This document shows positions 12,201 through 24,500 of a DNA stretch of 64,000 nt, piece by piece. A model generated the notes under the pieces. That model saw only the letters and a list, made by a program, of their open reading frames with translations. It was not told where the DNA came from and searched no databases. The stretch covers positions 4,165,079 through 4,229,078 of the forward strand of contig CM055107.1 of assembly GCA_029204225.1 (NCBI GenBank), given 5' to 3'. The stretch's first letter is position 1. Each line of letters starts with the position of its first letter. The position numbers were made by a program, and so were the translations under genes. This DNA comes from Diphasiastrum complanatum. Its lineage: Eukaryota > Streptophyta > Lycopodiopsida > Lycopodiales > Lycopodiaceae.

Positions 12201-13382
12201 CTCTTTATGTGTTGACTACAGAACTTGGCTATCCATAAACATTATCTTATAATTGGCGACCAGTATCGCCAATGTTTATGTGGTACTCTTCTCAATAATC
12301 TGTTAATGATGGTTGATCAAACGAATTTGTATCAAACAGATTGCATCTGTATCGAAGTAAAACTTTGGACTTTTCTGCCAATTCGAGTCTATCGAATTGT
12401 GCTTCTACTTAAGTTTGTCAAACAAGGCAAACAGATCCAGCTTGAAAAATAGATTAGACAGAGTTGTTTCACTCTAAGTATTAGAAGAATCATGTGAAAC
12501 CTTGTATAACAATCCTTGACAATTGTTATTGGCTTATTTGAAAGAACAAGTGGTCTCAAGCCTCGACTTATCGAGTTTAGGCACTCTACCCTCAATACTA
12601 GACTATGGTGAGATACTAAATCTTCTGTTTCTACTCACAACTGTGCAATTGGTCCTTTAGAATGTTAAAGTTCAAAGTTTCAAGTTAAGATGTAATTGTG
12701 ATTTCGTAAGTCATAATCACTTTAAGAACATAGAAGCGTTGTACAAGTCAAACAGTTAGATAGTTCGCATCTGACAATCAGTTCAAAGACTTAGTTCAAG
12801 TTTAACATTTGTGCAAGTACATTAGTATTTGAACTAAATGCATGACCAGAGTTATCAATCATACATCAAATCATTGAAGGTGCGAGACTATCGAGTATTA
12901 GACACATAGGCACTTAGCATAGAAGACAATGTATAAGAGCAAAGAACTTAGAAGACTCAAATGCTCGACTCAATTCTTTATTCTTCTCAACAGTGGAATC
13001 AAACAATCATGGCATGTTGTGGTTGATTTTGATTTTGATTTCATCATTTTCTAAACTAATTTGGTTAATTGACTCATTAGCATTATTTCACTTTTTCATT
13101 TGTCATCAACTTAGATGTATCAGTCAAATTCAAAGTCTTGTTGCAATCATACGACATATGTATTGGTATTAGATACATGCTTTTTTTCTGCATTCTTCTT
13201 CTGATTCTCTGTACTTTTTCCACAACATTTTCACTTTTTTGTTTCTCATTTAGAAAGAGCATTCAATCTAACTTACCTATTGCATCTGAATTAGTTGCAT
13301 TATAGAAATAGAAAGTATTTTATATATAGAATTGCACCCAAACTAGTCATAATCACCATTGTGATACAGCTACAACTAAAGC
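12201..13382. other. No gene seen
   Basis: AT-rich sequence with no conserved domain on either strand and no clear repeat. Confidence 0.35.
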
Positions 13383-13390
13383 AAACATGA

Positions 13391-13985
13391 TACAGCAAGC
13401 GTCGAGTTGATCTTGTTCTTTTGCGTGAGGGGATTCGCACGCTTGGGGATGTTGTTGCTGATCCTTCGCGGCCTAACCTCCTTCGCCCTGCTTCAACTAC
13501 TCAGGGTGCCGCTGCTTCTCATGCAGCTCTAGATAAAGAGTGAGATTATTCACATCGCACTCCTGGAGAAGACTTTATTCCTTTTGCTTTGAAAACTTAT
13601 GGGTGCCTGCATAAGAAATTCAATGATTTTCTATTATCTTGTGCAAGTTTTGCAACGAAACTCCAAGGACGTGGTGCCTCACCTTTATCTATCATTACGG
13701 CTTATTATCGTCAACGAGTTTCTATGACTTTACAACGCACTCGGGCACTTGCAATACTTCGACTTGTCGTAGTTGCAGGAACGGCTGCTTCACAGCTTCC
13801 TGCACTACCTAAACTTCCAACAGTCTTAACTAGCGACTTACACCAAGCAATAGGCTTTATGTAGATACTCTGCGAGATTGTTGCTTTGTTATAGTTGTAC
13901 AATATCTCAATTCGCCTTATGGCCTTTACGCTTTCAACGTGCATTCCTTTGTACTCTGATGGGTTTTCCCATCTTTTATTAATAA
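13391..13985 (+). mobile_element. 5'-truncated LINE, 3' end of ORF plus 3' UTR
   Basis: The plus strand reads VELILLREGIRTLGDVV-like sequence, then SHAALDKE, one stop, FIPFALKTYGCLHKKF, YYRQRVSMTLQRTRALAIL and a C-terminus LPKLPTVLTSDLHQAIGFM before TAG. The last 60 codons and the first 100 bases of 3' UTR match the LINE on the minus strand at 61.1 kb. It is the extreme C-terminus of the protein, beyond the RT domain. AAACATGA occurs at 13383-13390 and at 13986-13993, a candidate 8-bp target-site duplication. It lies downstream of the LHY-type gene. Confidence 0.75.
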
Positions 13986-13999
13986 AAACATGAAGTTTC

Positions 14000-15004
14000 T
14001 TCAAACATGAACAGTTTGTATTGCTAATATAAGTTTAGCTTCACAGGATAATCACTATCTCAACAATAAGCACCAGTCTGGATCTGAGTGATCGACAATC
14101 AATGCCTCTTGGTAGATGCACCAATGTTAGAAGAAATTTATACCCCTTTATCCAGTGAGTTTTCATGTTTGTGTTACTCTCGTTATTGTCTGAGAGTCTA
14201 GCTAATTTAACTTTTAATTGTTTCACATGTGACTGAAATCTTTTTGGAAAATGGCTCCAAGAGGTAAGTTATTATTTTGCCATATGATGAATGCCGTAGG
14301 CTTCACTATAGTGATAGCTTTGCAAGGGCATGTTGAATAGATGACATCTGAACAACACCTTTATGCAGAATTGTGCCATTAGTCAGCCATGATGCAAGAA
14401 GAGAAAGAGTCTGCATAATTGATCAGCAACTAAACTTTATACATGCATACACAAACAAACTAGGGTGCTAATGTCTAGCAAATATTTACGAAAAGAAAAA
14501 TTATCACGACGTCACTCATTACAGATTTTCGTCAAATCAGAGAACATGGAAAAACTGAAGACAATGAAGAGACAATAAGTATTGAGTTTTATTATTGTGA
14601 AACCTCAAAGAATATAAATGCAATAAGCAACCATCTTGACAACACTTGAATCAAAAAAGATAGGTCAGAAATGAACAGTTCCAAAACTATGGAGCTCCTT
14701 ACAATCCATGAAAGTAAGAATGACAAATTTACATTCTTTCCTTTGTTTAAGACTTGTTCAAAGAGAATGTTCAGCTTTATAAACAACCTCTAATGCACAC
14801 CATTTCTAGACAAACTAGAATTGGAAACATTACGGAAACTCTTTATCATATATGACTGCACTATGTTTATCTCAAAACTTTGAAACTTTTGAGAACACCA
14901 TTTTACCTGTTTTGCATCCATCCTAAAGCATCAGACTGTTGCTTCTAAGATGCTCTCTTGGAGTATACATGTATATTCTTAACAATCATGAAGGCTTTGA
15001 ATCC
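14000..15004 (-). other. 3' UTR and downstream flank of the LHY-type gene
   Basis: No coding domain on either strand. On the minus strand AATAAA occurs at 14593-14588, about 410 bases after the LHY stop codon, and could be its polyadenylation signal. The exact transcript end is unknown. Confidence 0.4.
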
Positions 15005-15544
15005 TTATTTTTCTATAGAAGAAACACATAATTCCACAGAAGATCGTTGATATGGTACAAACCCAGCACCCCTAAAGGCTGAATCCTCACCTTTAGATGT
15101 AATTGATGATGCTATCCTTCCAGCTTTTGGCCGGTGCAGTTTCCCTTCCTGTGATTCCATGCTGGAATCTATACTGTCACTAAGAGCAAGCCCCATCTTT
15201 CCTTTGAATTTCTGAGACTGCTCTAAAGTATTGACCTCAGGCTTCTTCAAACTTGAGTACAGTTTCCGAAAAGCACTGCAGGATGCTGGTGGAGACTTTT
15301 CTTCCAGTCTATCATGTAAATTGCTCTCAGTCTTACAAAGTGAAGTAGTTTCAGGTGTACAAGATCTACTCGTCGACCCTTGAACGCCAATCTCATCTTT
15401 GTTTGTGGTGCTGTAACCGTTTGCAGGAACAGATCTATCTGAAAACTCATGATGAGCTAGCAGAAATAAGTTTGAAGAATCTCCAGCATCATGGGATGTT
15501 GAGGATATGGAGAAGTCCTGTGGACTTTGAAAATCCATCCTTCC
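15005..15544 (-). CDS. LHY: LHY-type gene, last exon
   Basis: Acceptor CATTCCAG, then [20 protein letters not shown] and a C-terminal [13 protein letters not shown] before TAA. The G-R-x-x-FQ start after the SDE of the previous exon and the GF-x-PY-x-R-x-S block match the conserved LHY/CCA1 C-terminus. The upstream intron is 228 bp. Confidence 0.92.
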   Translation of the reverse strand, partial: GRMDFQSPQDFSISSTSHDAGDSSNLFLLAHHEFSDRSVPANGYSTTNKDEIGVQGSTSRSCTPETTSLCKTESNLHDRLEEKSPPASCSAFRKLYSSLKKPEVNTLEQSQKFKGKMGLALSDSIDSSMESQEGKLHRPKAGRIASSITSKGEDSAFRGAGFVPYQRSSVELCVSSIEK

Positions 15545-18500
15545 CTGGAATGAAAATTTACCATCTAGGGTCATTCTTTTCAACATATAGTGCACTGTAA
15601 GCAGAAAAGGCTGAGCAGAATTGTTCTTTCCTACCAAAGGCTGTGTGTGTATGTAGTATATTGTTCAACATTTTGATGACCTTAAACAATCCTGACCTAA
15701 ACCATTTTCATCATCTAAATAATGATGTGGAAATACAAAAGAATGATAGATTGCTGTTTAGGTATCACAAACCTCATCGGATACTTCTTTCTGTAGCTCT
15801 GTCTCAGACATAGCATCTCCGTGATGCTTTGGAAACCCATCTACTATGCCAACATCAGCTCTGCTTCTCAGCTGTCTCTCTCCACTGTCCAAAGCACGAT
15901 TCTGGATGCTTGTGCGACTAATCAAATGCCCTGTAGAATAGGTTAATTTTTCTTCCACTCTCTGCAATGTCTCCTGCAACTTGGATGTAGTGGACTGTAT
16001 GTCCCCATCCCCTCTCCATGTCAGGCATGCACTGTCTTTTGCATTGTCAAAAAATTGACCATCATTTGAATCACTAATCCTAATGGGGTTTTCACAGCCA
16101 GATGAAGTTGAGCTTGGCCCCCCATCTCCAGAAGAAGTTCCGTCACATCCAGTAATGTCGTCAACCTCGTCATTTATTACAAGACAGCGAAGACTGGCAC
16201 CACTATCACTTGTTCCTAAGCAACTATTTACATCTTCAGATACAAAGGTGCAAGAGCTTTCAATCGAACCCCTTCTCACTCTCTTTTGATCCCTTTCACA
16301 GGCAAAATGTTTTTGCAAGTGCACGTCCTGTTGCCGTTTCCCAGGCTTGTTTTGGCAGGAAATTTGTTCACAATTGCCTGTGCTACAAGAGCCATTGCAG
16401 CTTGATTTGGCAAGATCAGACCTAGCTGATTGGTTAGAATCTGTGGGCCTCAACAGAGATACCTTTGATCTTGCTTTGCAGTCAAGATTTTTACAAGTTA
16501 ATACTTGAGTGTGACTTTCTTCGATTATGTCTTTTGAGTCATTTTCTGCTTGCACAGTCTGAACCAATAGCTTCTGTCCCAGCTCCCTCTCAGCCTGGCA
16601 TGAACTTGACTGTCGGGTTGATGACGATGCAGACAACACAGTCAGTCCTACAGGACTATAAAACGGACCCATGCTGGGATAGAATTGATTTGATGAAGAG
16701 ATGCCTCGGAAAGCCCACCATGCAGATGCAGAAGCAATTGGGGCAGCTGCAGCAGCTGACATCCCTGCCTTTTCATTTTCAATGCCAAGCGAAGGCAATC
16801 CAAGAACTGCCATTGGGAAAACTCCAGGCATCATCTTAGAAGCTAAATTTTCTGAGTTAGTGGAAATCCATTGCCATGGTCCAAAGAGCTTGTCAGGACT
16901 ATAATGAAAGACCTGACTGTCGATTCCCTGGAAGGTTGATAGGTGCTCAGGGCCAACAGATGGATATCCTGTTGAATTAAATGGCAAATTCTGGGAAATA
17001 GCATCTACAAAATCATGTGAAGAAAGTTTGCTTGTACTAGTTTCATGAGCCTTCCAATCACTTGACTTCTCTATACTATCCGCAGCTTCATGGGAATTGA
17101 AATTTAATGTGCTTTTCATATGATGTGAGTCATCCAAAGCAGAGGGAGAATTCAGAGTCTGTTCTTGACCACCGTATTGAAGTCTCTCACTTTCTTGGTC
17201 TTGTTTGACCAACACAATCTTGTCAAGGCATGAAATGTCCACTCCAGAATTGACTGTTTTCTGTATGAACCCAGTATCTAACTCTCCCAAAAGTCTCCCA
17301 GGGACAGCCTTAGGTTTTAATCCAAGCTTTGCCACATTCTGAAATAAAGAAAAGCTACTTCCAATGTTTGCCTCCATTATTATTTCCGCCTCATCTTTTG
17401 ATCCACGTTGTGTAGAAAAAGATCTTCCACTCTCTCCAGAATTGGCAGGAGTATTTTCACGACTTGGAATTGAAGCATGTATCAGTGAGAGCGTTGTAGC
17501 AGGATCTGTTGATTTGTGGGCTGTGGGAACAACCACGTTTTGACCAAAAAGTTTTAGGCTAGTTGAAAGTTTGCTTGGTTGAGGTCTTGCAACTGCCGTG
17601 GTATCCGACATTCCGTGATCTCCTTGCTTTAAAGGAGTAAAAAATGGTGCGATGGCTGTGGGCGGCTGCACAGTAAACAGTTCTGAACTATTAGAACTTG
17701 GAAATTTCAAAGAACAAATAGCAATCACTGTGCATTGAACATTCTCACAAAAAAGTGAGGCCTTACCATATAATATCCTTCCCCAAAAGGTGGGGTTACA
17801 AACTTGACAGCAGCATAGCTCAGAGGGACTGATGATGGAGAACAATCACTTTCCATGTCCGATGGGCTACTGGAGAAGCTTCCTCCAGCCTTTCGAGGAT
17901 AAGGATGGTTTGGTTTGCGCTTAGGACGCGGTGGTGGAATATCAATGTCTACAGCCATATCAGTTGATGTGCCTCCACCAGACTGCTCACGTTCCAGCTG
18001 CATGGGATACAACCAGAAGGGAGTTTTGTAAAGAAAAAAATTCCAAACTCTCTCATGCACTCACTCGGTTTCCTCTCCCAGCTCTTATTGGAATTAAAAT
18101 AGATTGAATGCTCCATTAATTGAACTACAAATTTCAATTCTACCTTCAACTCATCATATCACATCAGAGTTTGTGCTTGAAAACAGAATCTTGTTTCGAA
18201 ATCAAAGACCTTGTGATTTTTGGCATCTTGGAGATAAAGTTTGGTTTATTATATTGCTGTCCATCAATCAAGTCAAGGTTGTAAAGAGAATGTCATGTAA
18301 GAGCCTAATGTTATCAACCAGTTGTTTATTGACCGCCCATGTATCAAAATCTACAAGCAATCCCCCATCGTAGCAGAGTTGGATAAGAGTCTTAACTGTG
18401 GCAATGAAGACCTGGGCTTGGATTCCGATCTGCACATGGAACAAGGAATTCCAGGAGCCCTTGGCTTGGCCTATAAATGTGAATGTACAGTGGAAATCTT

Positions 18501-21500
18501 GTGCATAATGATGCTCGAGCTAAGTAATACCGTTGCAAAAAAAAATCTTTAAGCACATCGTTCAAGGTGCAAGTCTACTTTAAAAAATTCGTTGTACTGC
18601 ATGTGGAGATTTTTGTTATTTGTATGAAGTCTAGTGATTAATGACCATCGTGACTTGTGAATCCTTTTAACCATGGTTAAAATGGGGCAGCCATTAACAG
18701 GTGATTGGTTGAATGTGTTGTGGCCAATAACAGCAGGAGACCATGCTTTGATGGGTTGTTGGCAACAGAAACAAGAGCCACGAGAGTTTCGCCAAGTTAT
18801 GGGTTTCTAAGGACACTTGTTAAGAGAAAGAGATTCAAGGCGAATCTCGGCCGAGTGCCCCAAGAAGTCATGTTGCAAGGAAGAATGGGCACCTTCCAAC
18901 ATGATTGACAGGAGGAGTCTAACTTGCCAAAAGAAGAACAATCGGTAATGGGAACCACTAGACAGACCATCAAGAAAATTAAGTCAACTTAACAACCAAC
19001 CTTGCCCTTTTCCTGGGAATACGCATCCACATTCAAGCAAGAGGAGTAATCCCATAATATCTCCAGTCACACATGCTTGCACAATCTATTTGCACACTGA
19101 TTCCAAGCCCCTCAAATCACTAAATTGCTTTCAGTGCTTGATTGAGTGAGCATATTTGTGAGACTGGAAAGGTTGATGTGATTGCAAGTTGTGGATCTTC
19201 ACAACTGTCTCAACTTGCTAGCTACACGACCTTCTTCCATACTTGTGGAAAAGCAGTCCAGCTATCACGAAATGTGAACAGTGTTTGGTTTTCATGCGTG
19301 CTTGAATCAACAACAGAGAGCTATTTGTGACTTTAGTGGTTTGTTCGTTTGTTCTTCATCTGGGTACTGCATTTGTTAGCATTTGTTAGCTTTTTGCACT
19401 GTATCTATGTGCACTACATTTCTTGGCTAGTTGCACTGTTATCTATATAGCCAAAGATGGATCAGTGCAAAATGCAGCAGGGCTGCAGGTGTCCGTAGAC
19501 AGAAGGAGCTGCAACTTGAAAAGGTTCCCCTAGCCCTACCACAGCTCTTTAGGTGGGCCGTGAGCTGGCAGCCACCCATGGCCAACTGTGTTAAGGGACA
19601 AGTCTCATGCAACAAACTGAGTTAAGGGACAAGTCCACCGTAACAAAAGTTGATAACAGTTATTGGCCATGGACCACCAGCCCAAGTTGAGGGGCCAAAT
19701 CTTAAATGACTAGAATGAATCCAGTTTTACAACCAACTCTAGTCAAGCACCAATTCAAGTTGAGGGGCTAGAAATACCCTTACAACCCACCTTGTGCAAG
19801 ACTAAAAAATAAAATAACGGATGTAAAGACGACCCACAATACGCACTGTACACTTCAAATATTCCACCACATGGCTGACAAATGGGAAAACTTGCTAACC
19901 CTGGTTTAAGAATGTTGTGGCCTGAGTGGGCTAGTAATAAGTTGGCACATGTGACATGAGTCATAATTTTCCTATCATTAACCACTGCTGTTTATAGATT
20001 TGTCGACTCTACCAAGCTATAAAGAAGAGCACTATTTATGAGGTAGATATTAGAAAAGGTTGGAGCATCATGTGTTGGGTCGATGGTGTGTGGTTTCTCT
20101 CCTCACACATAGGATGGTGTAAATTCTTGTAGCTTCTTTGGTCTGTAATCAATCGAGTACTTTTTTAGTTGTGTGCATGAGTGCATAATAGGCTTTCCAG
20201 ACTTGCTCTTTCATTTCATGCTATGTGTTTAATCTAATTCTCAATGAATGTTGAGGTCTTGCTTTGTGTGCAAACCAACTGTTGTAAAGCTATCTTCATA
20301 AGCTTTACTCCCGGCACCACTGGCTCCGGCATTGTCCTCGGCGCCAGTAGCGCCCCTGCTGCTCCCGGCGCCACTGTGACCAGAATCCAGTCGGCGCCAA
20401 GTTCCTATGGCTGAAAATCTTTGATCGGTTCTAGCGAAGTCCAGAGAGCTCAAATCGATGTGCAATCACCTCACACGATCTAGGCATGATTAAAGGAAGC
20501 CTGGGGATCAATAAAATCTAGAGAGAGAAAATTCTAGAGAGAGAAAATGTGCTTTACCAGCTCGGGTAGAGTGCTTGGTATGAGGGGGGGTGCCGAATCC
20601 CACCAATACTATAGGGGAGTGCGGGTTGCGACTCAGGGCGAGCTCCAACCAAGTCTCAGCCTCCCTTGCTGGAATGTTGTCATGGCTCTCGCCTTGGCAT
20701 GCTAGCGCCCCGGAGACTAGGGTCGGTCACACACTTGAAATGTAACCTTCTCATATTTATCAATAAAGTGGGATTTTCCTCAAACTGACTCTGATTACCT
20801 TCTGGGTTTCAGTGTTCGGTAAAAGCGCCAGTTGTAAGGCCGCTTTCAAAATTTTTAAGTTGGCACATAGTTGAGGGTCGTATCTCGGGACGCCAGCGGT
20901 ATGCCGTCGGGACCATTCGGTCCGTGGCGCCAGCGGTATGCTGTCGGGACCATTTGGTCAAGGAACTGGTTGTCTCCATATCTGTCGCGGCTTGTGGTTC
21001 TGAGTGTTCCTTGCATGAACATGAATGGGTTAAGCTCTTGGGGAACGGGCTCTAACCTGTCGGCTGAGTTGGATGGCTTGCTTGGGTGGAAGTTACCTGT
21101 TTATGGCTGTCCAGTCTAGCGTGGCGCCAGGTTGGCTTCCAACGCTCGTGACGAAGCTTTCAGTTGGTTAAGTCTGATGTAAGTCAGACCGCTTGCTTGG
21201 AATGGATGTTACTCGTTTGTAACGAAGCTTCGAGTTGGTTAAGTTTGATGTATGTCAGGCGGCTTGCTTGGAGGGAAGTCACCCACATCGAGACCCCCGA
21301 TCTGGCATGGCGGCAGGTTGGATCTCAATGTTGGTTTTCAGAACTTCAAGTTGGTTAAGTCTGATCGTTGTTGGCGAGTTGGCTGCTTGTATGTCAAGTG
21401 GGTTTGGATGGCAAGAGTTGAAGGCTGGGAAGCTAAGTCGTGGTTCCCGGCTCCCTTTGGGATGCCTGCGCTACATGTGGTATCAGAGCCGACTGGCCGG

Positions 21501-24500
21501 TCAGCTATGCTGATCTCACGGAAATGGCCACGGTTTGGGGTTCATCAAGACAACTGTTGTGCAAGGTGTTGCCCACAGTGTAAGCACGGGTGCGTCTACG
21601 GTCGGGGTGGTCGGCAGAACAGGGGACTTGATGAGTCAAGGTGCTGCCCTTGAGGTGTAAGCACGGTCAGTTCTCGCGGTTCGGGCCTGGCGCTGTCTGC
21701 ACGTAGGACAGATGAGGCAGTGTGCTGCCATTAGGTTGGTGTAAGCACGGTCTATGCCTTGTGGGGTGCGGGGCGACATATTCGAACTGTACGGGTTAAC
21801 CATTGATATAGAGATACTACTCGAATTTGGGTGTAAAGCACGGGTGGTTAACTGCCGGTGCGGGATAGCTGCCGATCGTTTAGCTATAAGGGCTATCGAC
21901 CAAAAAGTGGTGGGGCGTGACTGAGGCAATGTGCTGCTTAATGGTGAAAGCACGGATAGTTGGAGGGGTGTCCTATGTGGGCTAATTCTGTGATCGATTT
22001 GTATGGGCGCGGCCAGGCAAAGGTCCGTTGGCAGGACCATCTCAAAGGGGGACCTTGTCTTTGTTACTTGTTAGTAAACCTGCCTGAGTGTCTTACTTGT
22101 ATGTATTCGTGGTGAGTCTTAGTACTCGTGCTTTGCTTGGTTTGCATGATTGCTTGTGATACAAGGAGCTGATGGCTTGAGAAGGAACCTTTCTTTTGAA
22201 GGCTGATAACATCAAACAAAGAGGACTACAGAATCTGTGGGGCGGATTTGCAGTTCAAGTACTCGCACGTGAAAGACAACGAAACGACTCAATGTTTGCA
22301 AAGGATGGATGACTAGCCTGTTTCTTGGGTTAGTTTCATTTGCAACAACGCCCACTAGACGCAAGCAGGAAGTCAAAAGTTGGAAAGGGCAATTTCAGGG
22401 GAGATCTTCTATGGAGCAGTTGGTCTTCATTTTGGGACGGCCACCTTCGGAACTGAAACTAGCTGAGCATGGGTGATATCCAGTATCAGTTGGGTTTTTG
22501 CCTCAAAGGGAAAAGACTAGGATCCTCTTCAGAGATTGGCAACAAGTTGGATCGAGCCATAATCCTAGCAGATGGGAAGCAAAGTGTTGGAAAGGTTTTT
22601 TGTCCGAAGAACTCTACTCTAAGTCCGATCAGTTGATTTTATAAGTGGAGGGAAACTATCACACACACCTCTCTCTTGGGGCAAATTTTGAATGAAAGTT
22701 GATCAAAACGGGGGCAAATTCAAGGTGACCTAGCCATACTCACACGAGAAGACTGGCGAACTTTGGACCTAATAAGTTGACAAGTTTTTGTTGTGGAAAG
22801 GAAAGCTTGTTATAGGCTTTCTCTGGACCAGCAATGATGAGGAAACATATGAGTACGCTGGCTTGTGTTACGTATAAGGCAGTTGTTCAATGAAGGAACT
22901 GTGAAAGTTGAGTCTTGCATGAGAGACTTGGTATTTCGAACGGACGCTAAGGGATAGTTCGCGTTGAGATCGGACTAGTGCAAACGCTGGGTGCATGTGT
23001 CTGATTCAAAGAGAGCTACTTGAAGCCAAACTCGATGTACACTTCTTGTTTTGACTGTGAGGCAACTGACCAGTGATGGAATTGTGAAAGTCAAGTTTTG
23101 CGCGACGGACATGGTGCTTCAAACAAACGCGAAGAGATAGTTCGTATGCGGATCAAACTGGTGCGACCCTTTGGCTCTCCACGAGGTCAATGGTTACATT
23201 TGGGCTGATTCAAAGAGCTACTTCAAGCTAAGTGAGAGGTACATTGCGGAGTACTCAACCTTTGCCTACCTTAAAGAGCCAAGATGGGAAAGTATCAAGA
23301 TCAGGCTGGGACAAGGAGAGAAATCAAGGTGCAGAAGCAACAAGGCACGGAGTGGACCATAAAGTGGGCAATCAAACGATAAATCCTTTGGCTAAGGGAG
23401 CCTTGATACCTGTGCGGAACTGATCTAATCTGGAGCTCAGGGAGCTCAACACAAAGTGCATCAAGGACAAATCAGGAGCTCAAAGGAGTTCCAAAGTCAA
23501 AAAGTCGGAAGCGACAGGGGCGAACATTTCACAGAAAGGCCTCTGTCACCAGTTAATAAGGTTCTTGGGTTTTACGTAAGCGATATAAAATCTACGCTTT
23601 TCCCAGACAAAGAGATACTTTCAAGTTATGTAATTTTTCAGTACAAAGAGTTGAGCCTCCGACTTGTGGTGTGCCAGCTTCAATGCTAATAAAAAGTGGC
23701 CAGTAAATTGAGTACTGTGCCAAGTAGCTTAAATGTATAGTTATTTTAATTGGGAGACACCTTTAATTTAATCTGACATCTGATGAGGACATCAGATTTT
23801 ATAAAGGTGAGGTGGATGTTGTAAAGCTATCTTCATAAGCTTTACTCCCGGCGCCACTGGTGCCAGCAGCGCCCCTGCTGCTCCCGGTGCCAACGGCGCC
23901 GGCGCCACTCCCGGCGCCATTGTGACCAGAATCCAGCCGGCGCCAAGTTCCTATGGCTGAAAATCTTTGATCGGTTCTAGCGAAGTCCAGAGAGCTCAGA
24001 TCGATGATTAAAGGAAGTCTGGGGATCAATAAAATCTAGAGAGAGAAAATGACTTTCTAAAAAGAGAAAATTCTAGAGAGAGAAAAAAATGTGCTTTATC
24101 AGCTCGGGTAGAGTGCTTGGTATGAGGGGGGTGCCGAATCCCACCAATACTATAGGGGAGTGCGGGTTGCGACTCAGGGCGAGCTCCAACCAAGTCTCAG
24201 CCTCCCTTGCTGGAATGTTGTCATGGCTCTCGCCTTGGCATGCTAGCGCCCCGAAGACTAGGGTCGGTCACACACTTGAAATGTAACCTTCTCAGATTTA
24301 TCAATAAAGTGGGATTTTTCTCAAACTGACTCTGATTACCTTCTGGGTTTCAGAGTTCGGTAAAAGCGCCAGTTGTAAGGCCGCTTTCAAAAATTTTAAG
24401 TTGGCACATAGCTGAGGGTCGTATCTCGAGACGCCAGCGGTATGCCGTCGGGACCATTCGGTCCGTGGCGCCAGCGGTATGCTGTCGGGACCATTTGGTC

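Noticed and set aside
16083-16904. Open frames antisense to the large LHY exon
   Set aside because: They overlap a long, conserved coding exon on the other strand and show no domain.
21478-21490. tRNA gene fragments at TGGTATCAGAGC sites
   Set aside because: Only the complement of the tRNA 3' end is present, always beside an LTR, so these are primer-binding sites.
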